Assembly: GCA_034769895.1 (NCBI GenBank)
Contig: CM068368.1
Location: 688,649,877 to 688,713,876, forward strand
Length of the DNA: 64,000 nt
Origin: Magicicada septendecula
Lineage: Eukaryota > Arthropoda > Insecta > Hemiptera > Cicadidae
Direction: 5' to 3'
The notes beneath the pieces were generated by a model. The model made no database searches and was not told the origin of the DNA. It saw nothing but the letters and a program-made list of their open reading frames with translations. Position 1 is the first letter of the stretch. Each line of letters begins with the position of its first letter. The position numbers and the translations under genes were made by a program. Shown piece by piece: positions 1 through 9,116 of the stretch.

Positions 1-542
1 ACAAAATCTTCCTTATCACTCTCAACATTAATCTCCTTGTTCTCTACTACCACGTTTTTACACATATCATTATAATTCTCATTTGTTTTACATTCAAAAT
101 TTTCGATTACCTTTTGTATTTGTTTATCAATTTTTTCTGACACTTGTTCTTTAATAGTGTTGAAACATTCATCCATCTCATTTAGACGTTTATTCATACT
201 GATTTCGAACTTAACATTTTGTGTATTCATTTCACATAAACGCTTATCAAATTTTTGGTCAATATTATTTATATCACCCTTTAACTCATGGAATTTGCTA
301 TTAATTGTATTAAATTTAACATCAGAATCACTCTTCTGTTCATTGAAAAGCTATTGCATCATTTTTATCATATCATTATCCTCAGATTGTTTCTTTTTAT
401 TCATTACGGGTGGGGTTACCTGAATCCCTGAGTCATCTATTTCATCTGACTTACTTGATTCTCTATTTTGAACTGGGATTGGGGTCAAATGGACCTCCAA
501 CCCACTCATGACCGTTGATTCGGTCAAACTATTATTTTCCAT
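1..542 (-). pseudogene. Gag-like gene, unit 1 (3' part outside window; nonsense codon 64)
   Basis: This is the 5' part of the gag-like frame, starting at the ATG at 540-542. Codon 64, TTG in most copies, is TAG here, so the frame ends after 63 residues. Beyond the stop the frame stays readable to the window edge. The same stop occurs in unit 3, which belongs to the same duplicated pair, so it is one inherited mutation. The rest of the gene lies to the left of the window. Confidence 0.85.
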
Positions 543-687
543 TTTTGTTTTATATTATTTTTACATATATAAATATGCCCGGTTTTGCTTTCACAGTCTA
601 CAATTTACAACCTCGCCCCACTCCCAAATAACCCGTTCTGCAGCTTAATTGGGTCCGGCGAATATAGGTTATAAACCCTATACTCGA
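543..687 (-). other. Leader between PBS and gag, unit 1 (same layout in every unit)
   Basis: This is the untranslated leader, read on the minus strand from the primer-binding site to the gag ATG. It begins with an XhoI-type palindrome (CTCGAG) and a near-palindromic TATAGG...CCTATA segment, which could form a short stem, and contains CTGCAG further on. The final 40 nt before the ATG are A/T only or nearly so. In retroelements this region usually carries dimerisation and packaging signals; that role is inferred here from position only. Units 2, 4, 7 and 18 change one arm of the near-palindrome (CGTATA instead of CCTATA). Confidence 0.5.
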
Positions 688-705
688 GTCCCTGTTCGGG
701 CACCA
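688..705 (-). other. Primer-binding site, unit 1 (one mismatch)
   Basis: On the minus strand this reads TGGTGCCCGAACAGGGAC. It differs at one base from the perfect tRNA-Lys(UUU) complement found in most units (TGGCGCC...). It sits 2 nt from the LTR edge. Only units 1 and 3 carry this change, which should weaken annealing of the primer's acceptor end. Confidence 0.9.
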
Positions 706-859
706 TTTGTAACTACTCACTTAATTCCTATTAATAATTAATTCTTACCTTAGGGTTTTTCCCAGAGTCGTACAGACGAAACTGCTGCAGAAAGGATTAT
801 TCGAGATACAAGGGGTAAAGATCAAATACACAGTTTGTGCTAAAACAAATTGCCTCTGC

Positions 860-865
860 TTTATT
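860..865 (-). promoter_or_regulatory. Polyadenylation signal AATAAA in LTR 1 (about +152 in every LTR)
   Basis: The minus strand reads ATAATAAACC followed by a G/T-rich stretch (TTTGTTTTAG and TGTGTATTTG), as expected for a cleavage and polyadenylation site. It lies about 240 nt downstream of the TATA-like box, which would place R between the two. It is present at the equivalent place in the other LTRs, for example 4477-4482. The call rests on motif and position, with no transcript data. Confidence 0.5.
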
Positions 866-1106
866 ATGCAAAATAACTACTTCGTCTCTCTTTCATGACA
901 TTTAAAATTCTTATTTCTTTTCGTTAGATTAAATACTCGTTGAATGAGTAACAATTTGTAAAAATCAAACAAAGTAACAAAATGAATATTTCTTAATTAA
1001 CTAGCTTATGACAACTATGGTATACCACAACTATTTATTTTTAGCAATGAACCAACACGTGATGTAGCCACACACTCACACACATTCGTTCTTTGACTTT
1101 GTCGTT

Positions 1107-1115
1107 CTATTTAAA
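1107..1115 (-). promoter_or_regulatory. TATA-like box TTTAAATAG in LTR 1 (conserved in all LTRs)
   Basis: The minus strand reads GGGGTTTAAATAGAACG. This is the best core-promoter candidate in the LTR and lies upstream of the AATAAA signal, as a retroelement promoter should. The equivalent site is at LTR start +399 in unit 2 (4724-4732) and close to that in the others. No clear initiator could be chosen, so the transcription start is not assigned. Confidence 0.4.
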
Positions 1116-1535
1116 CCCCACTTTGAGATCTCTGAGGTACATTTAAGATTTACAATTTATTTATGTTGAATTATACTCTGGAGAAAAAGGTAAAATGATA
1201 TTGGTTAAAACTCAGTTAATACTTAACGTCTGAAGAACTCCGCTGTTTTGCACTTCTGCTGTGAATGCACTGGTTTTTTTTTCTTTGGTTAACACACCAT
1301 AAATTAGTTTTGGCACTGTTTACCCGCGGGTACTGTTATTGATTATTTCGTATTAGGTTGATGCGCCACTATTATTTTAATCCACTTTAGAATAACATTT
1401 CTATTTATTTTGTCGGCCGACATAAATTTGCGAACACTTAGCTCGTTTAGGTTGACCGCGCGGCCATGAGTTGCAACTGGAACTCGGCCGCACGTTTTAC
1501 TGTTTGTACAACTTTTAACACTGTTAATGCGTTGA

Positions 1536-1568
1536 AAGATAGGCCTACTCTTAATTACGGCCTATCTT
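1536..1568. repeat. 10-bp perfect inverted repeat in U3 of LTR 1
   Basis: AAGATAGGCC and GGCCTATCTT are separated by 13 bp, giving a potential hairpin or a dimeric protein-binding site. The repeat is kept in all 18 LTRs. In units 2, 4 and 7 only the spacer changes (TAATC for TACTC). It follows a cluster of GC palindromes (GTCGGCCGAC, CGCGCGGCC) that stands out from the AT-rich surroundings. No factor can be named. Confidence 0.7.
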
Positions 1569-1826
1569 GCACCCGAGGCCACCGTTTGAATTTAAATCAC
1601 CAACTTTACTGTCTGATGCTGCTTACTACTGTTCACTCTCTGATGACAAACTGCATACTGTGATTCACAAAAAGCCTGCTGCTGGGCCGGTTACGCAATA
1701 CGTCTGGGCAATTGTTTAGGCTAACTGTATGTAGGTTGTACTGGGGCTCCTCACAGGTGAAAGTTAACAATTTATTAATTACTGAATTAAAATTAAAACT
1801 GGATCACACACTTCTGTACCGTTACA

Positions 1827-1875
1827 ATACCCCCCCAATAAGAGGTTGAAGGCCGAAGCGTTCAAACTCTTATTG
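1827..1875 (-). other. Polypurine tract (G7) and UUCG-capped hairpin, unit 1
   Basis: On the minus strand a G7 tract followed by TAT ends exactly at the LTR start TGTAAC, the place of the plus-strand primer of LTR elements. Directly upstream, 1836-1875 forms an almost perfect hairpin. Its 18-nt arms carry 16 Watson-Crick pairs and two mismatches, closed by C(UUCG)G. Both arms and the loop are kept in nearly all units. The G tract is the PPT by position. The hairpin's function is unknown. Confidence 0.8.
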
Positions 1876-2893
1876 CCTAAACCCTAAGGGGATCAGTGAG
1901 GATATGGCGCCGCAACCCCCCTGAGCACTCTACTAAAATCATGGGTTCTTACCCCCCTAGTCCGGTGACTGTGGCACATTCAATTAAAAAATCAACATAC
2001 GGCCTTCCATCACTCCATATCCCACAACTGATTTGTTTCCTCTTAGCCGTACTGGTTCATTGACAAAGCACTGGCTCATTTTTTATTATAAAATATCTCT
2101 TAACCCTAGAAAATAGTATTAACAAAACAATATAGGATATATACAATACAGGAGTACATATAAGTTCCAGTCAAAATGACGCATTAATTATACAGAATTG
2201 CATTTACACAGAATTTCCTTCAGTTTTCAATTTTAAATGAATATTTTAATCATTATGTTTTTTTATCAATTATTTATTTTACCATTACAATCAAAATTCA
2301 GATCAAACTAGATGTAAAGTCATATTAAAAATTATCTTTTCAATTTATTTAATTACCTTCCATTAAATTTAACTCATATTGTTTTAATTAACAATTTCAA
2401 AATTATTTACATTTTTCAAAATGATCCGACATAAAATATTACCTACATTATTCAAAAAATTTACATTCCTTTCTTCACATATGGAATTTCTTTTTATTTC
2501 ATAATAGGATTTTCCTACTGGCAATGATTCAGCAGACTACAACACTTTTGTTATTGTCAACTCAGCTTCAACACCTCTGGCTGTAAACATTAGTCAAAAC
2601 ATACAACACACCTGTTTACATAAACGGTCGTCTGCCAGACTGGTGTTATAAACACTCCTTCAGTCTAAACATTCTGCTTACCTCACCTCTAACACCTGTA
2701 CTGCACTTTTCAATTTTTTATAAATCTTTTAGTTAACAATTGTAATAATATAATAATTTTTATACAATTAATTTCACTATAATATATTTACAAATCTTTA
2801 TCATTATTATTTCAGTTTTATCACACTTCAATGTCCAAGGTTGCGAGGTCTGAACCGTAAAACAAAATATTTACAATTGTTCCTTTATGAAGT
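1876..2893 (-). other. 3' internal region, about 1.0 kb, no supportable gene
   Basis: This AT-rich stretch lies between the end of the gag-like frame and the hairpin/PPT. No frame of pol or env type is visible on either strand. Its GC-richer PPT-proximal end holds two further C6 runs on the plus strand (1916-1921 and 1952-1957), which are G6 on the element strand. A possible splice donor (GAGGTAAGC) and acceptor (TTTACAG) bracket 2581-2681. Equivalent stretches are 5500-6517, 9117-10134, 12738-13755, 16357-17374, 19974-20991, 23595-24612, 27212-28229, 30829-31846, 34446-35463, 38063-39079, 41677-42694, 45291-46307, 48903-49920, 52516-53532, 56128-57143 and 59740-60757. Confidence 0.7.
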
Positions 2894-4159
2894 TCAGCCT
2901 CCATCGTCAAAAATTAGTCTGGTCTTTATGTAACACTTTTCAATTTTATTGATACGCCACATATGGTTATTTTTTGTTTTATAACCACAAGAACTTATTT
3001 TTTCCATTGTACCAAAACAATAATCTATAGGGTTACCCCCCAAAATTATCTTATCATAAATCAAGTTGACATCAGTATTATTTGTAAAGTCTCCGTCAGT
3101 GTTTTTTGTTATTACCATTGCATTATTATTACCATATTCTGCTACTATAGGTTCATTAACAGGCAACTATTTGTCATCAATATACACATTGTTTGTCACA
3201 CAAGGTATGTTTTTAATTCTACTAGTTCTCTCACTATTTAAACTCTGTATTAACTCTTCATAATCTCTCTTCCCCTTAAATATTTCTACCATTCTCTCTC
3301 TCTCTCTCTCATAATCACTTTCATCACCACAACATTTCATAATCTCACTCCATCCAGAGGGCAACACAACATTATTACAACATCTGGCTTTACCAGATAC
3401 ACAAAAATAATTTCTTTGACATTTAAAATACCTTTTGTCTTCTACAAAAACTAACGAGGAACCTTTGTCCTCCAACACTACTGGTGAAACCTTTTCTTCA
3501 CCTATCTCACAAGAAAAATTTGCCCTCTTTTCACCCTCTACACTTAAACTGTCTTCACACTCTCTCTCATTCTCATCGGCATTTGCTAACAACACTTCAT
3601 TACTAAACTCTACTTCAACAAAATCTTCCTTATCACTCTCAACATTAATCTCCTTGTTCTCTACTACCACGTTTTTACACATATCATTATAATTCTGATT
3701 TGTTTTACATTCAAAATTTTCGATTACCTTTTGTATTTGTTTATCAATTTTTTCTGACACTTGTTCTTTAATAGTGTTGAAACATTCATCCATCTCATTT
3801 AGACCTTTATTCATACTGATTTCGAACTTAACATTTTGTGTATTCATTTCACATAAACGCTTATCAAATTTTTGGTCAATATTATTTATATCACCCTTTA
3901 ACTCATGGAATTTGCTATTAATTGTATTAAATTTATCATCAGAATCACTCTTCTGTTCATTGAAAAGCAATTGCATCATTTTTATCATATCATTATCCTC
4001 AGATTGTTTATTTTTATTCATTACGGGTGGGGTTACCTGAATCCCTGAGTCATCTATTTCATCTGACTTACTTGATTCTCTATTTTGAACTGGGATTGGG
4101 GTCGAATGGACCTCCAACCCACTCATGACCGTTGATTCGGTCAAACTATTATTTTCCAT
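2894..4159 (-). CDS. gag: Gag-like protein, unit 2: 330 codons, amber, 90 codons
   Basis: The ATG at 4157-4159 is in a good context (AAAATGG) and is the first AUG-started long frame after the primer-binding site. The frame runs 330 codons to a TAG at 3167-3169, then continues in phase for 90 codons to TGA at 2894. Residues 1-55 are polar. Residues 60-160 are charged, with heptad-like spacing, and probably form a coiled coil. Residues 160-240 are acidic. A cysteine cluster follows (C247, C253, C260-261, C276-277), then an ER-repeat at 284-289 encoded by (GA)9. There is no CCHC zinc knuckle and no protease or RT motif. Position right after the leader makes a Gag or nucleocapsid-like role likely; I do not recognise the family by sequence. 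Variants N50, D75, G119 and Q155 are shared with unit 4. Amber readthrough, as in some retroviral gag-pol genes, is possible but unproven. Confidence 0.75.
3293..3310 (-). repeat. (GA)9 microsatellite inside gag (unit 2)
   Basis: The dinucleotide tract on the element strand encodes the ER repeat near residue 285. The repeat number is 9 in units 2-4 and 6-11, 10 in unit 5, 8 in units 12, 13 and 18, and 7 in units 14-17. Only 9 keeps the C-terminal part in frame with the N-terminal part. Confidence 0.95.
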
Positions 4160-4304
4160 TTTTGTTTTATATTATTTTTACATATATAAATATGCCCGGT
4201 TTTGCTTTCACAGTCTACAATTTACAACCTCGCCCCACTTCCAAATAACCCGTTCTGCAGCTGAATTATGTCTGGCGAATATACGTTATAAACCCTATAC
4301 TCGA

Positions 4305-4322
4305 GTCCCTGTTCGGGCGCCA
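4305..4322 (-). other. Primer-binding site for tRNA-Lys(UUU), unit 2
   Basis: The minus strand reads TGGCGCCCGAACAGGGAC, an 18-nt perfect complement of the metazoan tRNA-Lys(UUU) 3' end including CCA. This is the same primer used by lentiviruses. It lies 2 nt inside the LTR end, the canonical place, and sets the element's orientation. Confidence 0.95.
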
Positions 4323-4324
4323 TT

Positions 4325-5443
4325 TGTAACTACTCACTTAATTCCTATTAATAATTAATTCTTACCTTAGGGTTTTTCCCAGAGTCGTACAGACGAAACT
4401 GCTGCAGAAAGGATTATTCGAGATACAAGGGGTAAAGATCAAATACACAGTTTGTGCTAAAACAAATTGCCTCTGGTTTATTATGCAAAATAACTACTTC
4501 GTCTCTCTTTCATGACATTTAAAATTCTTATTTCTTTTCGTTAGATTAAATACTCGTTGAATGAGTAACAATTTGTAAAAATCAAACAAAGTAACAAAAT
4601 GAATATTTCTTAATTAACTAGCTTATGACAACTATGGTATACCACAACTATTTATTTTTAGCAATGAACCAATACGTGAAGTAGCCACACACTCACACAC
4701 ATTCGTTCTTTGACTTTGTCGTTCTATTTAAACCCCACTTTGAGATCTCTGAGGTACATTTAAGATTTACAATTTATTTATGTTGAATTATACTCTGGAG
4801 AAAAAGGTAAAATGATATTGGTTAAAACTCAGTTAATACTTAACGTCTGAAGAACTCCGCTGTTTTGCACTTCTGCTGTGAATGCACTGGTTTTTTTTTC
4901 TTTGGTTAACACACCATAAATTAGTTTTGACACTGTTTACCCGCGAGTACAGTTATTGATTATTTCGTATTAGGTTGATGCGCCACTATTATTTTAATCC
5001 ACTTTAGAATAACATTTCTTTTTATTTTGTTGGCCGACATAAATTTTCGAACACTTAGCTCGTTTAGGTTGACCGCGCGGCCATGAGTTGCAACTGGAAC
5101 TCGGCCGCACGTTTTACTGTTTGTACAACTTTTAACACTGTTAATGCGTTGAAAGATAGGCCTAATCTTAATTACGGCCTATCTTGCACCCGAGGCCACC
5201 GTTTGAATTTAAATCACCAACTTTACTGTCTGATGCTGCTTACTACTGTTCACTCTCTGATGACAAACTGCATACTGTGATTCACAAAAAGCCTGCTGCT
5301 GGGCCGGTTACGCAATACGTCTGGGCAATTGTTTAGGCTAACTGTATGTAGGTTGTACTGGGGCTCCTCACAGGTGAAAGTTAACAATTTATTAATTACT
5401 GAATTAAAATTAAAACTGGATCACACACTTCTGTACCGTTACA
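4325..5443 (-). repeat. LTR 2 (beta type, 1,119 bp)
   Basis: It has the same terminal TGTAAC/GTTACA and internal layout as LTR 1. Beta-type variants on the plus strand are ACGTGAAGTAGCC, CCCGCGAGTACAG, GTTGGCCGAC (which breaks the 10-bp palindrome of the other types) and GGCCTAATC. It would drive the gag of unit 2. Confidence 0.93.
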
Positions 5444-5499
5444 ATAACCCCCCCCCCCCCAATAAGAGGTTGAAGGCCGAAGCGTTCAAACTCTTATTG
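5444..5499 (-). other. Polypurine tract (G13) and hairpin, unit 2
   Basis: The G tract is 13 long (plus-strand C at 5448-5460), with an extra A next to the LTR. This is the longest in the array. The hairpin at 5460-5499 is intact. Confidence 0.8.
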
Positions 5500-6517
5500 C
5501 CTAAATCCTAAGGGGATCAGTGAGGATATGGCGCCGCAACCCCCCTGAGCACTCTACTAAAATCATGGGTTCTTAGCCCCCTAGTCCGGTGACTGTGGCA
5601 CATTCAATTAAAAAATCAACATACGGCCTTCCATCACTCCATATCCCACAACTGATTTGTTTCCTCTTAGCCGTACTGGTTCATTGACAAAGCACTGGCT
5701 CATTTTTTATTATAAAATATCTCTTAACCCTAGAAAATAGTATTAACAAAACAATATAGGATATATACAATACAGGAGTACATATAAGTTCCAGTCAAAA
5801 TGACGCATTAATTATACAGAATTGCATTTACACAGAATTTCCTTCAGTTTTCAATTTTAAATGAATATTTTAATCATTATGTTTTTTTATCAATTATTTA
5901 TTTTACCATTACAATCAAAATTCAGATCAAACTAGATTTAAAGTCATATTAAAAATTATCCTTTCAATTTATTTAATTACCTTTCATTAAATTTAACTCA
6001 TATTGTTTTAATTAACAATTTCAAAATTAATTACATTTTTCAAAATGATCCGACATAAAATATTACCTACATTATTCAAAAAATTTACATTCCTTTCTTC
6101 ACATATGGAATTTCTTTTTATTTCATAATAGGATTTTCCTACTGGCAATGATTCAGCAGACTACAACACTTTTGTTATTGTCAACTCAGCTTCAACACCT
6201 CTGGCTGTAAACATTAGTCAAAACATACAACACACCTGTTTACATAAACGGTCGTCTGCCAGACTGGTGTTATAAACACTCCTTCAGTCTAAACATTCTG
6301 CTTACCTCACCTCTAACACCTGTACTGCACTTTTCAATTTTTTATAAATCTTTTAGTTAACAATTGTAATAATATAATAATTTTTATACAATTAATTTCA
6401 CTATAATATATTTACAAATCTTTATCATTATTATTTCAGTTTTATCACACTTCAATGTCCAAGGTTGCGAGGTCTGAACCGTAAAACAAAATATTTACAA
6501 TTGTTCCTTTATGAAGT

Positions 6518-7783
6518 TCAGCCTCCATCGTCAAAAATTAGTCTGGTCTTTATGTAACACTTTTCAATTTTATTGATACGCCACATATGGTTATTTTTTG
6601 TTTTATAATCACAAGAACTTATTTTTTCCATTGTACCAAAACAATAATCTATAGGGTTACCCCCCAAAATTATCTTATCATAAATCAAGTTGACATCAGT
6701 ATTATTTGTAAAGTCTCCGTCAGTGTTTTTTGTTATTACCATTGCATTATTATTACCATATTCTGCTACTATAGGTTCATTAACAGGCAACTATTTGTCA
6801 TCAATATACACATTGTTTGTCACACAAGGTATGTTTTTAATTCTACTAGTTCTCTCACTATTTAAACTCTGTATTAACTCTTCATAATCTCTCTTCCCCT
6901 TAAATATTTCTACCATTCTCTCTCTCTCTCTCTCATAATCACTTTCATCACCACAACATTTCATAATCTCACTCCATCCAGAGGGCAACACAACATTATT
7001 ACAACATCTGGCTTTACCAGATACACAAAAATAATTTCTTTGACATTTAAAATACCTTTTGTCTTCTACAAAAACTAACGAGGAACCTTTGTCCTCCAAC
7101 ACTACTGGTGAAACCTTTTCTTCACCTATCTCACAAGAAAAATTTGCCCTCTTTTCACCCTCTACACTTAAACTGTCTTCACACTCTCTCTCATTCTCAT
7201 CGGCATTTGCTAACAACACTTCATTACTAAACTCTACTTCAACAAAATCTTCCTTATCACTCTCAACATTAATCTCCTTGTTCTCTACTACCACGTTTTT
7301 ACACATATCATTATAATTCTCATTTGTTTTACATTCAAAATTTTCGATTACCTTTTGTATTTGTTTATCAATTTTTTCTGACACTTGTTCTTTAATAGTG
7401 TTGAAACATTCATCCATCTCATTTAGACGTTTATTCATACTGATTTCGAACTTAACATTTTGTGTATTCATTTCACATAAACGCTTATCAAATTTTTGGT
7501 CAATATTATTTATATCACCCTTTAACTCATGGAATTTGCTATTAATTGTATTAAATTTAACATCAGAATCACTCTTCTGTTCATTGAAAAGCTATTGCAT
7601 CATTTTTATCATATCATTATCCTCAGATTGTTTCTTTTTATTCATTACGGGTGGGGTTACCTGAATCCCTGAGTCATCTATTTCATCTGACTTACTTGAT
7701 TCTCTATTTTGAACTGGGATTGGGGTCAAATGGACCTCCAACCCACTCATGACCGTTGATTCGGTCAAACTATTATTTTCCAT
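6518..7783 (-). pseudogene. gag: Gag-like gene, unit 3 (nonsense codon 64)
   Basis: It is full length (1,266 nt) with (GA)9, but TTG at codon 64 is TAG, leaving a 63-residue N-terminal peptide. An internal ATG (residue 105) opens a 226-residue frame from 7471 to the amber codon at 6791. The amber codon before the C-terminal 90 codons is also present. The stop matches unit 1. Confidence 0.85.
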
Positions 7784-7928
7784 TTTTGTTTTATATTATT
7801 TTTACATATATAAATATGCCCGGTTTTGCTTTCACAGTCTACAATTTACAACCTCGCCCCACTCCCAAATAACCCGTTCTGCAGCTTAATTGGGTCCGGC
7901 GAATATAGGTTATAAACCCTATACTCGA

Positions 7929-7946
7929 GTCCCTGTTCGGGCACCA
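7929..7946 (-). other. Primer-binding site, unit 3 (one mismatch)
   Basis: It carries the same single change as unit 1 (TGGTGCC in place of TGGCGCC). With the shared codon-64 stop, this marks units 1 and 3 as recent copies of one ancestor. Confidence 0.9.
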
Positions 7947-7948
7947 TT

Positions 7949-9067
7949 TGTAACTACTCACTTAATTCCTATTAATAATTAATTCTTACCTTAGGGTTTT
8001 TCCCAGAGTCGTACAGACGAAACTGCTGCAGAAAGGATTATTCGAGATACAAGGGGTAAAGATCAAATACACAGTTTGTGCTAAAACAAATTGCCTCTGC
8101 TTTATTATGCAAAATAACTACTTCGTCTCTCTTTCATGACATTTAAAATTCTTATTTCTTTTCGTTAGATTAAATACTCGTTGAATGAGTAACAATTTGT
8201 AAAAATCAAACAAAGTAACAAAATGAATATTTCTTAATTAACTAGCTTATGACAACTATGGTATACCACAACTATTTATTTTTAGCAATGAACCAACACG
8301 TGATGTAGCCACACACTCACACACATTCGTTCTTTGACTTTGTCGTTCTATTTAAACCCCACTTTGAGATCTCTGAGGTACATTTAAGATTTACAATTTA
8401 TTTATGTTGAATTATACTCTGGAGAAAAAGGTAAAATGATATTGGTTAAAACTCAGTTAATACTTAACGTCTGAAGAACTCCGCTGTTTTGCACTTCTGC
8501 TGTGAATGCACTGGTTTTTTTTTCTTTGGTTAACACACCATAAATTAGTTTTGGCACTGTTTACCCGCGGGTACTGTTATTGATTATTTCGTATTAGGTT
8601 GATGCGCCACTATTATTTTAATCCACTTTAGAATAACATTTCTATTTATTTTGTCGGCCGACATAAATTTGCGAACACTTAGCTCGTTTAGGTTGACCGC
8701 GCGGCCATGAGTTGCAACTGGAACTCGGCCGCACGTTTTACTGTTTGTACAACTTTTAACACTGTTAATGCGTTGAAAGATAGGCCTACTCTTAATTACG
8801 GCCTATCTTGCACCCGAGGCCACCGTTTGAATTTAAATCACCAACTTTACTGTCTGATGCTGCTTACTACTGTTCACTCTCTGATGACAAACTGCATACT
8901 GTGATTCACAAAAAGCCTGCTGCTGGGCCGGTTACGCAATACGTCTGGGCAATTGTTTAGGCTAACTGTATGTAGGTTGTACTGGGGCTCCTCACAGGTG
9001 AAAGTTAACAATTTATTAATTACTGAATTAAAATTAAAACTGGATCACACACTTCTGTACCGTTACA
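7949..9067 (-). repeat. LTR 3 (alpha type, 1,119 bp)
   Basis: It carries the alpha variants of LTR 1 and lies exactly 7,241 bp from it. Confidence 0.93.
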
Positions 9068-9116
9068 ATACCCCCCCAATAAGAGGTTGAAGGCCGAAGC
9101 GTTCAAACTCTTATTG
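9068..9116 (-). other. Polypurine tract (G7) and hairpin, unit 3
   Basis: The G7 tract abuts the LTR, and the hairpin at 9077-9116 has both arms and the UUCG loop intact. Confidence 0.8.

Larger units (their letters stand above)
708..1826 (-). repeat. LTR 1 (alpha type, 1,119 bp)
   Basis: This LTR is bounded by TGTAAC at its minus-strand 5' end and GTTACA at its 3' end, next to the polypurine tract on one side and the primer-binding site on the other. Those two neighbours fix its boundaries. In minus sense, a TTTAAATAG box and then an AATAAA signal suggest U3, R and U5 in that order. It serves as the 3' LTR of the element to its right and the 5' LTR of the one to its left. Alpha-type variants are AATTTGCGAAC, TTTGGCACTG and TTCTATTTATT on the plus strand, shared only with LTR 3. 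Confidence 0.93.

Noticed and set aside
688-705. A tRNA gene suggested by the plus-strand match to a tRNA-Lys 3' end
   Set aside because: Only the last 18 nt of the tRNA match, with no anticodon arm or D arm beside them. The position next to the LTR makes it a primer-binding site.
1466-1663. A 65-codon plus-strand frame starting MSC or MNC, present in all 18 LTRs
   Set aside because: It lies antisense within U3, has no recognisable domain, and is repeated only because the LTR is repeated. Its persistence does not exceed that of the surrounding non-coding LTR.
1827-1957. G-quadruplex from the three G tracts near the PPT
   Set aside because: Only three long runs occur within 130 nt, with loops of about 30 and 80 nt. 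That is too long for an ordinary quadruplex, so I list the tracts only as PPT-like.
1840-2115. Telomere-like motifs (CCCTAA, TAACCCTA)
   Set aside because: Only isolated single copies occur, at fixed places in each unit, with no tandem run.
3435-4040. Plus-strand frames of 85-92 codons opposite gag, some hydrophobic or serine-rich
   Set aside because: They are antisense shadows of the gag-like frame; their hydrophobic or serine-rich content follows from the charged codons on the other strand.
4125-4358. A 77-codon plus-strand frame in units 2, 4, 7 and 13 crossing leader, PBS and LTR edge
   Set aside because: It exists only where single-base variants remove a stop, and it crosses cis-acting elements of the retrotransposon.
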